From assembly GCA_001692895.1 (NCBI GenBank), contig KV748179.1, forward strand, positions 1,922,001 to 1,986,000: a stretch of 64,000 nt of DNA, read 5' to 3'. Shown piece by piece: positions 11,951 through 23,920 of this stretch. Origin of the DNA: Cenococcum geophilum 1.58 (lineage: Eukaryota > Ascomycota > Dothideomycetes > Gloniales > Gloniaceae). Positions within the stretch are counted from its first letter, which is position 1; each line of letters starts with the position of its first letter. The translations under genes were made by a program, and so were the position numbers. The notes beneath the pieces are model-generated. The model was not told the DNA's origin, did no database searches, and saw only the letters and a program-made list of their open reading frames with translations.

Positions 11951-12188
11951 TCAACCGTAGGTTGAACGCCATGGGGCCGTCGAAGCTGGCCTGTGTTTCC
12001 GCTGCCTAGAGCTTTGCCCGTGTTTCCACCTCGTTAAGCCGTCTGGTTGCCGTCGCGTCGCCGTCGCGTCGCTGTCGCGTCCTGTCGTCCAGGTCGCGCG
12101 CACCACGCCTATTAAGACCCTCTTCTAAGTCACCTGGGTGTACCGGATACTAGATAGGCCCTCGTAGAGGGAGATATAAGGATATTAT

Positions 12189-12567
12189 ACTTGCGGAATA
12201 TAAAATCTATAATAATTGGTTATATTATTAATAGAAAATAGTAATCCTAAATTCTAAACCTTTATAATTTAAGATACTTAAATTTATATATAACTTTTCT
12301 ATAATAGGATATTTTGGCTATATAAAGATATATAAGATAATTTAGTAAGTATATTACTGGCCTATAATATATAACTATATATTTAAGTATATAGAATATA
12401 TATATATATATAAACATCTTATATAATAAAATAGAAAGTACTTTAATTATTACTAATTCTAATATAATAATAGTAAGATATCTTAATTAACTTTATAATT
12501 AACTTATTTAGTAATAATAAGTTTATAAATATTATAGTAGTTATTAACCGTTTTATAATAATATAAT
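12189..12567 (+). pseudogene. gypsy B integrase remnant, N-terminal piece
   Basis: Very AT-rich sequence that decodes as the integrase zinc-binding region (IIGYFGYIKIYK) and the start of the core (DILINFIINLFSNNKF, IIVVINRF). It is cut at 12567 by the copia element and continues at 18985 after one copy of the 5-bp duplication. Confidence 0.78.
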
Positions 12568-12835
12568 TGTATAATTACAGCACCTGTTGTACCAAACGCG
12601 TGCTTACGCGTTTGGTACACCAGGTACGCGTTTACGCGTTCAGTGCACCAACCACTCGCTTACGCGTCTAGTGCACTTATAAAGCACTGACTAATTAGGG
12701 GGGAGGTGCATCAGTATATAGACCACGTAGTCTGCTTTATATAATCAACAGTCACCATCTAAACAAGCATACGATACTACATGTATTTCGTGCCCGTAGA
12801 TACGACTTACTTATACTATTAAGTTAGTACGAATA
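12568..12835 (+). repeat. 5' LTR of copia element
   Basis: Pairs with 18717-18984 (same length, 268 bp); a solo copy of the family is at 53360-53580. It begins with an 11-bp stem hairpin (ACCAAACGCGT, 4-nt loop, ACGCGTTTGGT; 12591-12616). Confidence 0.93.
12596..12667. promoter_or_regulatory. cluster of five ACGCGT boxes in copia LTR
   Basis: ACGCGT occurs at 12596, 12606, 12626, 12634 and 12662. ACGCGT is the MluI cell-cycle box bound by the fungal MBF (Mbp1/Swi6) complex in known systems. A regulatory role here is inference. The 3' LTR keeps four, with one changed to ACGCAT, and the solo LTR keeps two. Confidence 0.5.
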
Positions 12836-13279
12836 CTAATTAGTAAGCGCGCATAGATCAGCAATTACTTAATACCTCCCCCCAAGCGATATATACGACA
12901 GCAACCACCTATTTAGACTCCTAGTACGACCTACTAGAAGGTTAGAAGTTGGGGATTACGGACTTATCTCCAACTCTATATACTTATTTAAGTCTTAGTA
13001 CGGTTTACTGGAAGTATAATAGACGCGAATACAGACCTATACGGAACCCCCTACCCTTAAACCTCGAACCCCTATCCCTACTATACCCTCTTTTAATACC
13101 TCTAACGTCTTTTTAGACCCCTTATGGAGACCCCCTATCCCTCTGCGAACTACTACGGACCTATTAAGACCCCTTACGGACACCCTCACCCTTTTATAAA
13201 CCGCTACGGACATTAACCGCCTTTACGGACCACTATAAGACCTCTTCCACCCACTGCGTACTATACTATACTATACAGT

Positions 13280-16200
13280 ATAGCAGACCTAAGGAAGCAA
13301 GTCGATAAAGGCTAGGAAAAGTGGAGGTAGGGAGCCGACCTCACGTCCATACCTAACGTTAATAACTATATTAAATTTAAAGTTCTTAAATATAAATATT
13401 TTAAGCTTATAAACGTTAACCTATGGGAGCAATACTAAGAAGACTTCGCGGACTTTACGGAAGCTATCTTTAAAGTATATAACCCTACTACCATCTATAA
13501 CCTACGGACCCTCTTATATAACCAAGGTGTATAGGTTAAAAGGAATAAATAAGTTACTGTTATATAGTCCTTGTACAACATAATATACAAAAAGGACCAA
13601 ACGGAATGGACTAAAGAGGAAATCCTAGACCAGTTCCAAGAAACTAAGGAACTCTTTACTTCTTCTAAACTTAATATAATCGCTAGCCTTATACCTAACC
13701 CACTTAACTAAATTCGTCCTATAAACCTAAGCAGTTTTAGAATTAATCTTATAGGCTAAAGCATACCTAGTACTTAAGTTACGGACTATAATACCCCCGT
13801 AAACTAAAATACGGACTAAATTACCCCTATTATTTAAGTCACAGATCCGTAAGCTATATATCCGTAAACTATAAATCTGTAAGTTATAGATCCGCAACCC
13901 ACCTAACTAAAGACCTACGGTAAGGAGCTAGCTAACCTAGCTAAGCTCTATACCAACAAATCTAAGTATAGCAGCAAAAACGATAACTTTAACTTTAAAC
14001 TGACTATCTTTACGGACCTCTGCTAGAAGGCTAATATTCCTAAATAAGAGTTTAGCTAAGCCTACTCTACCATGCTGCGCGGCCTAGCACTCAACTACTA
14101 CTACACTAACCTTAAGAGTAACCCCCTTAGTATTCCTTTTAATAAGCTATACAAAGCTATACGTAACTACTTTAAAGGACCGGAATATAAGCGTAATATC
14201 CTTACCTAATAGAATGCGACTAAGCTACGGACTGTAATAGACAAAAATACTAAAAAATCGACTATAGAGTGCCTGCAAATCCTTATTAAAGACCTCCGCC
14301 ACCTATAGCACGGTCTTAATATCAAGCTTTAAATGGATGACTTCCTACACAATAAACTTATTACGGCCTGCTAGGAAGTAGAGCCCTGCAAGTACACCTG
14401 CTATAAGCCTATAGATACCTTAGCTGGCCTTATTAATAATCTACGCTCCTCTATTATAACGTACAAAGTCTTAAACCCACCAGGCAGCACTTAAGCCTTT
14501 ATTACAGATATTTAATATCCATAAACAGACTCAGACGTCTACTTTACGGACCGCCGCTACTGCTAGCAGCACCCATACCGACTAAGTCCTACCCGTAACC
14601 CCTATAGCAACCCCCGTATAAAAATATACCCCCACAGACAAACCAGCTAGAAGTGCTTCGTGTGCGGTAAGGAAGGATGTTGGTCTATAAGGTATACCCA
14701 GGAAGAACATAACAAGTCCAGGAAGAGACTTGATAGCTATATTAACTAGTTCATTTTAGAATACAAAGGAGAGGAAGTAGAAGAGCCCCCTAATAAGTTA
14801 ATAGAAGCCCTTATAATTAACTTTAACTCAGACGCTTAGGAACAAGAGACCTTAGAGACATTCCTAACTATTTTTAGACCTTTTACGGATAGCTAAGCCT
14901 TTAATATTACGACTATATTAGCCGACCGTTCCTTTATACACTTAGTTACGCCCAAAAACCATTCCGTAAGCACCCCTATTACGGACGTTATAGATTATAA
15001 GCAGGACCCATTTGCATATATTACCACGGAACGCTATACCCCCAAAGAATTCTACGGCGTTATAATCGATATAGGTGCCTCTAAGAAGTCTACTGCAGGT
15101 TACGGACAATACCTTGCATATAGGACTACCGTAAATAATAATACAGACATTAATACTACGCAAAATGGGGCCGTAAACGTCCAATTCGGCATCAGCTTAA
15201 CCATATTAATTAGATCAGTTGCAGTTAAGACCCTAATTGGCCTAGTTAACTTCTACGTAGTAAAAGCGGACACCCCTTTTCTACTCTGTCTTACGGACAT
15301 GGATAGGCTATAGGTCTACTATAACAATATTACGGACACCGTAATTGGCCCCGCAACTGCCCCAGGAAGCAAGCATATTACCCTACTAATTATACGACGA
15401 TTCGGACACCCGTTCCTTATATAGGGAGAGACTTTACGGACCTACATTTAGGAATCTTTTAACTATAACCCGTGCTACCTTACCAGTACTAAGATCCACC
15501 GCCTACACCGCCGTTTCGGCCACCTATTAGCCGAAAAACTGTATAGAGTCCTTAAACGCTCTAGACATAACGTTAATAAGAAGGCAATTAACCACCTAAC
15601 TAAATACTGCTCCTTCTACTAGAAATACGGACGTTCCCCAGGCCGATTTAAGTTCACCCTTTATAAGGACCTTAACTTCAACCACTTAGTATACGTAGAC
15701 ATTATGTACATTAACGGCAGCCCAGTATTATATATAATTAACGAGGCAACCCACTACTAAGCCGCCCGTTGGTTGCAAAATATATCCACAAAGCATACTT
15801 AGGATATTTTACGGACCTGCTGGATTAACACATACATTAGACCTCCTAAGTATATCACCCATAACGCCAGTAGGAACTTTATCAGCAAGGAATTCCAGTA
15901 GTATGCTACGGCTATAGCTATATCAACAAAAGCTATTCTAGTTAAGGCGCATTAGTCCGTTAGGCTTATTAAGCGAGCTCACCTAGCTCTACGGAGAGCT
16001 TATTAGATTATTATAGACAAGTGTAAGAATATCTAAAAGGAACTAGCTTTATAGATAGCTATAAAAGCCGTTAACAATACCGCTGGCCCTAACGGACTAG
16101 TACCCACCCTCTTAGTCTACGGAGCCTACCTAAGGATAAGCAACCTAGGCCCTCCTACCCCATCTATTATGGAACGAGTAGCTACAATACAGAAGGCAAT

Positions 16201-18247
16201 AGCCGAAATAGTCAAATTACGGGCTAAACAAGCTATTAATAGCGCCCTATATTACCGCAACGGACCTAACACAACCTTAGTTCATGACCTCCCGCTTAAT
16301 TCTAAAGTCCTCGTATAGCGTAAGAGCGGTAACTAAACTAGACCTTATTGTTTACTGGCTATAAAAGACAAAACGTGCTACGTACAACTTCCCAGCAGAC
16401 CAACTAACTTCAGAAGCACGTCCATAAAACCCTACTTTCGGCCTAAAAACACCCATAACATTAAGCTAGACGAACTAGAAGCAACCGCTAAACCAAATAA
16501 ACTAGAAACGACTGCCGAATTAGACAAACTAGAGGCACCCTTACCTACCCCAGAGGTCCCCTAGAAACCCACTAAACCTACTAAACCTGCTATAAAGCGT
16601 AGCCGAGGACGCCCCTATAAGAATCCTATAATGGAGAACTACCTAACCTCCACAGGCACATCCGCAAAGCAATCTCCGCCTATAGATATATCAGTTCTAG
16701 TACAGGAAACCCCTTTTACGGACTTATGGCATAAAGAGATCAACAGACTACTTAAAAAGGGTATCTTTATAATTATAACGGAGAGAGACATTCCATAAGG
16801 CGTCCGTATATTTAACTTACGCTTTGTTAACGAGATTAAGCACCCTAGTACTAATAAAGCCTTTAAGAAATTAAGGCTCGTTATACAAGCTTATAATAAC
16901 TAGGAAAAGGACCTAGTCCTTACGCAATCGCCTATAATTTAACGGGTTAGTTAACGGATTATACTCACACTTACGCCTAGACTACAGCAAACTAAATCCG
17001 TAGCCCTTTACTTACGGGACATCTCACAAGCCTACGTGCAGTCTAATACCTACCTAAGTAGGGATATCTTTATACGACCACCCTATAAGCTTAACCTATA
17101 ACCAGGAACAATTTTATAAGTCGTAAAACCTCTTTACAGAGTACTAGAAGCCGGAAACCATTGGTTTAAAATATACCACTAGCACCACATTAGTAAACTT
17201 AAAATGGAACAGTCGACCTATAACCCCTACCTCCTATACAGCCCATTAAACGGCCTTAGTATTATTAAACTCCAAATAGATAATACCCTCTTCTTAGCAG
17301 ACCGGACATTTACGGACGCTAAAGAGACTAAACTGTAAAAAGCTAAGTTTCTAGCAAAGCTATAAGAGCAGTTAACTAAGTAGACTCTAATTAAGTTCAA
17401 CGGAGGCTTAATTATATAAAAGGGCAACTTAATTTAGCTAACCTAGGAACGCCAAGCTTAAAACCTAAAGCTTATTATAGTAAAGCCTACGGACCTCACT
17501 AGTTCCCGCGGAGAGACCCGTAAGACCATAAATACAAAGGACTAATACGCTGCACAGCGTATAAGAGGCGCCTATATTACCACAGTCTACCAACCCAAAT
17601 CTACCTACGACTTGTCCTTTGCGGCCCAGGCAGTAGATCCATAAGAAGAAAATATTAAGCAGCTTAATAAGCGCATTCAGTGGCAAATTAACAATATAGC
17701 AAGGGGACTTACTTTCGTACTACTAGACCTAAGTTCCCTTAGCTTACTAGCATTTACGGACGCCTCCTTTGCTAATAACAAAGACCTATTATTATAAATT
17801 AGCTTTATAATTGTACTTATAGACCGCAATTAGGACGCAAATATACTGCACTAGTCTTTAATTAAGTGCAAATAAGTAACCCGTAGTATACTAGCTTCTG
17901 AACTATATACACTAGCTTATAGATTTAATATAGCAGCCGCAATTAAATTAATAGTCCAGAAGATTCTATAACTAGAGCAGTTACCCCTAGTTTTATACAC
18001 TAATTTAAAGTCCCTTTACAACTGCCTAGTTAAACTAGGTACAACACAAGAGAAGAGGCTCATGGTCAACCTAATATGCTTACGTTAGGCCTATAAACGA
18101 CGTAAGATTACAGAGGTCAAATGGATCAGCAGCGGAGACAACCCAGCGGACGCTATAACTAAGGCAAAGCCGTGTCAAGCCCTTAAAACCCTAATTAACA
18201 TAAATAAGCTCAACCTAAAAGTTATAGAATAGGTAGAACGGGACTAA
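13280..18247 (+). pseudogene. copia gag-pol polyprotein with RIP stops
   Basis: One reading frame runs from about 13280 (start codon not identifiable) to TAA at 18245-18247; landmarks at 13370, 14654, 15068 and 17273 are all in phase, with no net frameshift. In order: gag (LAKLYTNKSKY..DNFNFKLTIF near 13940-14010; LRGLALNYYYTNL), zinc knuckle CFVCGKEGCW at 14654, protease motif DIGAS at 15068, integrase (HRRFGHLLAEKL, then VDIMYINGS near 15690), RT (16720-17300, FKKLRLV) with the active-site Asp pair reading IDN at 17276-17284, and RNase H (FTDASFANNKDLL near 17750; ADAITKAKP near 18150). Frequent TAA/TAG at Gln or Trp positions make it dead. Gag and pol being in one frame is usual for copia. 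Confidence 0.92.
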
Positions 18248-18267
18248 CGGAGTACCTACGGTACGCC

Positions 18268-18289
18268 TACGGCCTATTAGAAGGCCGTA
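18268..18289 (+). other. hairpin after copia stop codon
   Basis: Stem TACGGCCT / AGGCCGTA with a 6-nt loop, just downstream of the gag-pol stop. It could be an RNA structure of the element's 3' region; no function is known to me. Confidence 0.5.
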
Positions 18290-18375
18290 CGGCTCATTAT
18301 ACGGCCTATTCTACAGACCGTAAGCTATTAGGTAAAAAAACGGTAGAAAGCTGTAATAGAACTTAGTGGACTTAC

Positions 18376-18491
18376 GTAACCTGCCGAATTCTGCTATATT
18401 CTGCCACAGTAGTTAAATCAACCAATTACGATTTTCCATGCCGGGCATGGAAAATCACCATTAGCTCGCTTAGCGCTAGCGCCTTAGCGGC
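18376..18491 (+). other. 3' noncoding module of copia shared with gypsy C LTR
   Basis: Two blocks, 18376-18406 and 18461-18491, match gypsy C1 LTR blocks 33094-33124 (29 of 31 identical) and 33133-33163 (27 of 31 identical), in the same order and orientation. In copia a 27-nt hairpin lies between the blocks. Shared noncoding sequence between Ty1/copia and Ty3/gypsy elements is not expected from descent. Confidence 0.75.
18430..18456 (+). other. perfect 13-bp stem hairpin in copia 3' region
   Basis: GATTTTCCATGCC, one unpaired G, then GGCATGGAAAATC. A same-length homologue is present in gypsy E at 28010-28035 with compensatory base changes. Confidence 0.85.
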
Positions 18492-18716
18492 CCTCAAAAT
18501 CTAACTTACGGCTCGTCTACTACCCGTTAAAAGGCCATACGGTTTATTTTACGGACCGTAAGCAGGACTTACGGCCAGCTTAAGGTACCATTTGGAAGGC
18601 AGCCTAGACGGCACCTCGGGGGAGATTTCCTATGTATTTTCCTTTATGTTCTATGGTTTTATTAAAGCAATTACGGAGGCTGCATATAGGTGGTTTCATT
18701 TTTCAAGTACTGCCAG

Positions 18717-18984
18717 TGTATAATTACAGCACCTATTATACCAAACGCGTGCTTACGCATTTGGTACACCAGGTACGCGTTTACGCGTTTAGTGCACCAA
18801 CCACTCGCTTACGCGTCTAGTGCACTTATGAAGCACTGACTAATCAGGGGGGAGGTGCATCAGTATATAAACCACGTAGTCTGCTTTATATAATCGACAG
18901 TCACCATCTAAACAAGCATACAATACTATATGTATTTCGTGCCCGTGGATACAACTCACTCGTGCTATTAAGTTAGTATAAACA
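18717..18984 (+). repeat. 3' LTR of copia element
   Basis: 268 bp, close to the 5' LTR with mostly transition differences; followed by the duplication ATAAT at 18985-18989. A purine tract (CTCGGGGGAGA, near 18616) lies unusually far upstream. Confidence 0.93.
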
Positions 18985-19450
18985 ATAATATATAATTTCT
19001 ATAGACTTAATTAATATAATATTAGTAGCTAAATATTTTATTAAGTACGTTTTTAAGCTATATAGACTTTCTAATTTAATAATATCTAACTAAAAAAGCT
19101 AGTTTCTTTTAGACTTTTAGTAAGCCCTATATAAATAATTAGATATATAAATATAATTCTTAACTATATTTTACCTAGAGATAAATAGCTATACTAAAAT
19201 CGCGAATATAATTATAAAATAATACCTATAAATATACTACTCCTACCTATAAGATAACTAAGAAAAATAGCTACCTTTAGCTAAGTTTACTATAAATAAT
19301 ATAATATAATTAATTAATAGGCATAACGTTATTCTATATAATCTATAGATAAAACCTTTAATTAATATTTAAATTATAACCTAACATTAATATAATAGGA
19401 CCTATAATTAAATGGATTTAGTTAATTAATATATATAACTTTACTATATA
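18985..19450 (+). pseudogene. gypsy B integrase remnant, continuation
   Basis: Continuation of gypsy B after copia. It decodes as the integrase core and beyond (YFIKYVFKLYGLSNLIIS near 19040-19085, LAKFTINNIIQLI near 19285). The right limit is vague: around 19430-19480 it passes into a LINE ORF1 of different sequence. Confidence 0.7.
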
Positions 19451-19479
19451 CTATTAATAACCTATAAGAAAAAATAGGG

Positions 19480-20930
19480 AGCCACTATAGAAGTAGAATA
19501 CGCCTACTACTTATTTAATAAAGAAACAACTACTCCTAATTAAATCTACGGTATAATATGCCCTAGAGCCAATATACGTATTACAGCCGGAAAGCCTGCG
19601 CGATATAGGAGGGTCGCAGCAGACTTAAAGGTGGGTTAATATATAGAAAAACGCGATACCATAACAAACCTAATAGGGGGCGACCCAACTATAACAACTA
19701 AAGGATAACAACTAGAAATGGTAAAAACTCGTAGATATCCTAAAAGACATTAAAGGAGATCTAGGAAAGGGAGAAGATAAATACCCACGCGTAGGGGTAG
19801 CGTGTGCGGCCTAATAGGTAGGATAAATCGCACGGAAGCTATAGATAAGGCACAATAGGAACCAGAACGCTATAGAGGATAGGCTTAGGCGTATTAAGGA
19901 TGCTATAAAATTATAGGGAATACCAATAACGTATACAATAAAGCCCTTATGGGCTAACGTTACCGCTAGCACCCAACCAGCGCCCCTCTAGCGCCTCCCC
20001 AGCGTAGTACCCGTAAGGTTTATAATTAAAATCCAAATATTAAAGGCAATAAGAGTAGAGCTAGAATAGCTTCTTATATTAATTAGAGTATATATACTAA
20101 AGGCAGTGGCAGTAAAGGTCCTGCATAGTGGCGATATAGAGATTATACTCCCTAACCAATAGGTAAAGGACTAAGCCATTACCTATGGAGACACCCCTAA
20201 GTATAAGATCCTCCGCTAGAACTTCCCGGTTAAAGTAATTAAGGTACCCCTTAATATGCAGGTAGAAAGCGGGCGAGGCGCCATAAACTTATAACTTATT
20301 TAAAAGATTATAGAGGCCACTAAAAAATTAGTTCTAGAAATTACAATATCTAGAGTCATATAGCGCTATAAAGTACGCACTATATATATAGGGGTATTGC
20401 TAGGGTTCCAAAGAGTCAAAACACGCGGCACCTTAATAATTAACCTACTAACTTAGGAGATGTAGGCGGCAGTATTATATAAAGGAATAGTTATAGATAG
20501 CCTTTGGTATAAAGCCCGGCTATACTATAGCGCAGTCTAAAATCCGCTAATACTTTAGATACTAGTAGTAGGGCTATACCTAGAGCATATACGGAAGACA
20601 GGAAAGGTGCGGGCGATACGCTAATATATATAAGATAAAGGACTGCCCTAAGGTTAAGGGAGCTAGATATATAAACTGCGGCAAAGAATATAAAGTATAG
20701 TAGAAGACAGCATATAAAACCTTCTAGGTATACCTAGAATCTACTAAGACAAGACAAGCCTAACTATACTAGGTTATAGCTACGCTATAGGGAAACGTAT
20801 ATAAGGAGAAGAAGCTAAGCATAATAGGCAATTACGTAGTTAGTAGTAGTAGACCTCTATACTTAAAGCGCGGTTATAGTATAGACTTTATAGAGTTAGG
20901 TTTAGAAAATAGAACCTAAAAGGGGTAACG
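19480..20930 (+). pseudogene. LINE 4: ORF1 (gag-like, CCHC) remnant
   Basis: Plus-strand ORF1 of a Tad-like LINE, distinct from LINEs 2 and 3. Readable blocks are KPARYRRVAADLKVG near 19590, KYKILRQNFPVKVIKVPLN near 20200-20255, RYKVRTIYIGVLLGFQRVK near 20360-20420, and a zinc-knuckle region near 20560-20720 (KDCPKVKGARCINCGKEHK when RIP is discounted). No ORF2 follows; near 20940-20960 the sequence passes to gypsy D' material, so this LINE is cut off at its 3' side. Both limits are approximate. Confidence 0.72.
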
Positions 20931-20959
20931 ATTTCTTAAGTAAACTCCTAGGGAGATTA

Positions 20960-21368
20960 CTTAAAAACTAGATAGCTTAGAGGACCCCTTAAACGCTATG
21001 CTATATATATAAATTAAAGGAGGCCTACGTTAGGAAAAAATTTACTAGTATTTAGCCTGCACTTCGCTGCACTTCGCTATACTTTGTCGCATTTCCTATA
21101 TTTAAAAAAGACTATAGGCCTTAAGCATCTTATAGGCAGCTATATTTATATATTATATAATATACTATATCTAATAGGCTAGTTAAAAAAATTATACAAT
21201 ATATAAATATAGCTGCCTATAAGATGCTTAAGGCCTATAGTCTTTTTTAAATACGGGAAATGTAGCAAAGTGTAGCGAAGTGCAGGCTAAATGCTAGTAA
21301 ATTTTTTCCTAACATATACTTAGTATATAAAAAAGGTTAATAACTAGATAGAGCTATAATTATAATAT
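20960..21368 (+). mobile_element. gypsy D' fragment, left piece (with MITE)
   Basis: Sequence at 21310-21368 (TATACTTAGTATATAAAAAA and on) matches the 3' internal part of gypsy D at about 54758-54815. Its continuation is at 55782, beyond LINE 3. To the left of the MITE the match to D (around 54690-54760) is weaker. This is an old copy that served as target for LINE 3. Confidence 0.7.
21033..21309. mobile_element. fold-back MITE with TA target duplication
   Basis: A 277-bp near-perfect palindrome: the left end GGAAAAAATTTACTAGTATT and the right end are reverse complements, and the arms (about 115-130 bp each) pair almost to the centre. TA flanks both sides (21031-21032, 21310-21311). The architecture suggests a non-autonomous Tc1/mariner-type element; no coding capacity is present. 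It interrupts gypsy D'. Confidence 0.88.
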
Positions 21369-21807
21369 ATAATTATTTATTTATTGCTTAATATCTGATT
21401 TAGATCCCTATTAGGCCCATGCAGACTACTCCTTATATATATATAGGGAGAAAACTCTATTTAAGAAAACCCCGTAATTTATTTCCCCGCCTTTTAGGAC
21501 TTGCCTACTTAACGCCTATAAGTTATTAGTAGTGCTTTACTACCTTACTTTTTAACCTTTTTAGGAACTACTGCTGCTATAATAAGCCTATAGATGCGCT
21601 AGTATTATAAACTTTGCTTTACTACTATAGAGTTATTAGGGGGCGCCTATTACTTACCCCTTTACCTTATATTACTATTTCCTTTACAACCTAAAACGGG
21701 TTTAGCATATTTTAGCTAATAAGCTACTAAGTAACCGCCTTAAGACCTTTTAGTATTAAGAGTAGTATATTATAGTTCTCTGTACCAGCTACTAAGAGTA
21801 TTACTTC
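21369..21807 (-). pseudogene. LINE 3 ORF2 C-terminus and 3' UTR
   Basis: The 3' part of LINE 3. The 3' UTR (21369-21480) resembles the 8212-8330 region of LINE 1. The coding remainder is strongly degraded and I cannot name a motif with certainty; assignment rests on position, the shared 3' UTR and continuity with 28399 across gypsy E. Confidence 0.7.
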
Positions 21808-22012
21808 TATCACGGAACGCCGCCGCAGGAGCCTCCATAGGAGCCTCCCTAGCGGAACCCCGTGCCCTCGCGTACGCTTCGCGTACAGCTTACGTCAGCC
21901 ACGCGTAGTATATCACCTTCCTACGCCCTCAATCCTCACGATCGATCGTATAACGTCTTATAGACTCCTCAAATACATACGTTTAGCAGCCACTGTTCCG
22001 CGCCCCATAATA
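21808..22012 (+). repeat. 5' LTR of gypsy E
   Basis: 205 bp. GC-rich, with GCGTACGCTTCGCGTAC-like self-complementary sequence and CGATCGATCG. Matches 28194-28398 with mostly transition differences. Confidence 0.93.
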
Positions 22013-22179
22013 TTATATTGTGCCTTTTTTACTACCAACACCTAGCCTATAACCAATTCTACGTCTCTACGATACTGTAGGCGCTGCTAGAAGCAGCGTA
22101 TCTATAAGCAACCTTCGCACTATAATAGTAAGACGATATTCCTTACTAACTACTATATTAAGCCTAAAGAGTAACCTAA

Positions 22180-23920
22180 TACCCTAACCTAACCTACAAC
22201 GCCAATTAATCCTAGGAGAATTTAATTTATTAACCCTAGCCTTAACCCCTAAGGGTAAGCCTAGCGGCTTAGAAGAGTTATAACTATAAGTACCCCTAAG
22301 TACCTAGCACTACCTTAAAGACAATAAGAGTTAACTAGCCTAGCAGGATGGGTACACCCCTATTAGTATAGGTAGCTACAGCAATAACCTTAATAAGATA
22401 GACACCGGCGATATCTTATTCTTTATTAATTATATAGCCACGGAAAAGTAACCAGAAGGGCAGCTACCTATTAAGATTAAAATATAAAACGCTAAGATGT
22501 TTATATAAATAGTAGTATAAGAACCTAATAAATACTACCGCTTTCTATAGAACTACTACCTAAAGCTTATATAAGCTAAACTGTATACTACCTAAGATTA
22601 CGATATTATCTAAAACTTATAAGCTAGTGAGGTACTTACTAATAACATACGCTAAGATATTAAAGATAACCTCCGTATATCTAAGCGCGATATTTAATAA
22701 TTAAAGAAAGCTAAGATTGTACTTATTACCCAGGTTACTAAGAAGGAGGGTATAATTAAATACCTATAGTCTTAGCTTAATAAGCACATCCGTAATAATG
22801 CTAAGTACCTCCCTACTACGCACTACACTACCTAAGTCTCTACGCCTCCGGCAACCTTACCTACCTAATACTTAGCTAAAAGTTAGCGTTAAGCAGCTTT
22901 ACCTAATAGGGATAACCCCTATAACAGTAACTAAACTTAAGCTATAATTACGGGATCTAATACACAATACCCTAATCCCCTAGTCTTCTAAGAAAACCAC
23001 AAGAAATATAGCTACTAAAAGATATAAATCCGCAAGAAACTAACCTAGAGCGCCTACCTTTTTCCTAGGGAGGATGCTAAGATTAGTTATATTATTAGGC
23101 GTATAAAGGATACCCTATTTAATAAACTCTTCGCCTAATAGGAGACCAATAGCCCCTAGAAGTGGCAGTCCTACTATAAGGTCCTTAATGATCTTAATTT
23201 AATATATCGCGACTATAACCTAGTAGCCACCAGTTAAGCTAAACTACGCGCCCGAAAGATAAGTCCTACTAAGTTATTCGATAAGTTTTATATTAAGTTC
23301 TAGAAATACACTAGAGTCCTCTTTTAAAATAACGCTAAAGACTAAGAAGATCTCCTTAAAAAGGTTACCTATTATCTTAGTTACGCTACTACTAGTCACA
23401 ATTACAATAACGTTTATAGCATAGTGGCAGCCCTATAGAAGATTAAATAACGGCTAAATTAGATTTTTACTGCTAACTCTTGCCTAAAGGCTCCTATATA
23501 AAAGCCCTCCGGGCTAACTACACCTATATATACTAGGTTACTAACGCCTACTACTAATACTATTACCGGAGCCAATATTAACCTCTCTATACTAACCTTT
23601 CTACGTAAACTCCTAGACGGAGAGCGTAAGCTACTTTAAAAGCTAGGGCGCTGCTATAGATGCCGTTAAGAAGGCTATTATTGCGAAAACCCAAACTACC
23701 TAATAGCTAGGTTTAATAATCGCTACCTAATACCTAACTTTATACCTTAAATACTAAATACCTCGCTACGTACCGTTACCGTATAAAATAAAGAAGTAGC
23801 AGCAGTAGAAGTAGTAGGAAATGCTTAGCCCTAGCCCTAAGTCGCGAGCTAAAACACCCTAATAATAGAGGGATCTATATATCGGCCTGCTTAATAGATA
23901 ACTTAATAAAAATAAACAGA
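22180..23920 (+). pseudogene. gypsy E gag remnant
   Basis: A long frame in one phase (codons starting at 22203 and at 23652) interrupted only by TAA/TAG. It is Gln- and Asn-rich after restoration, with a central capsid-like region (LLKKVTYYLSYATTS near 23350-23400) and the zinc knuckle CYRCRxEGYYCENPNY at 23652-23700, where expected His residues read Tyr. Gag forms the particle and binds element RNA. The start codon is not resolved. Confidence 0.8.

Larger units (their letters stand above)
8212..12173 (-). mobile_element. LINE 1: 5'-truncated Tad-like non-LTR retrotransposon
   Basis: Minus-strand LINE flanked by an exact 15-bp duplication, ATATAAGGATATTAT, at 8197-8211 and 12174-12188, typical of target-primed reverse transcription. 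The 3' end is at the left, with an (AAT)-rich tail at 8212-8225; its 3' UTR resembles that of LINE 3 (from 21380). It lacks ORF1 and is 5' truncated. A 401-bp internal tandem duplication and a GTCGC-rich microsatellite (12045-12095) are present. Confidence 0.9.
12568..18984 (+). mobile_element. complete Ty1/copia retrotransposon
   Basis: The 268-bp LTRs at 12568-12835 and 18717-18984 start TGTATAATTACAGC and end GTACGAATA or GTATAAACA. An exact 5-bp duplication, ATAAT, lies at 12563-12567 and 18985-18989. The internal order gag, protease, integrase, RT, RNase H defines copia. It is inserted in gypsy B integrase. RIP is milder than in B, so it is younger than B. The 469-bp stretch between the gag-pol stop and the 3' LTR holds hairpins and a module shared with gypsy C. 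Confidence 0.95.
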
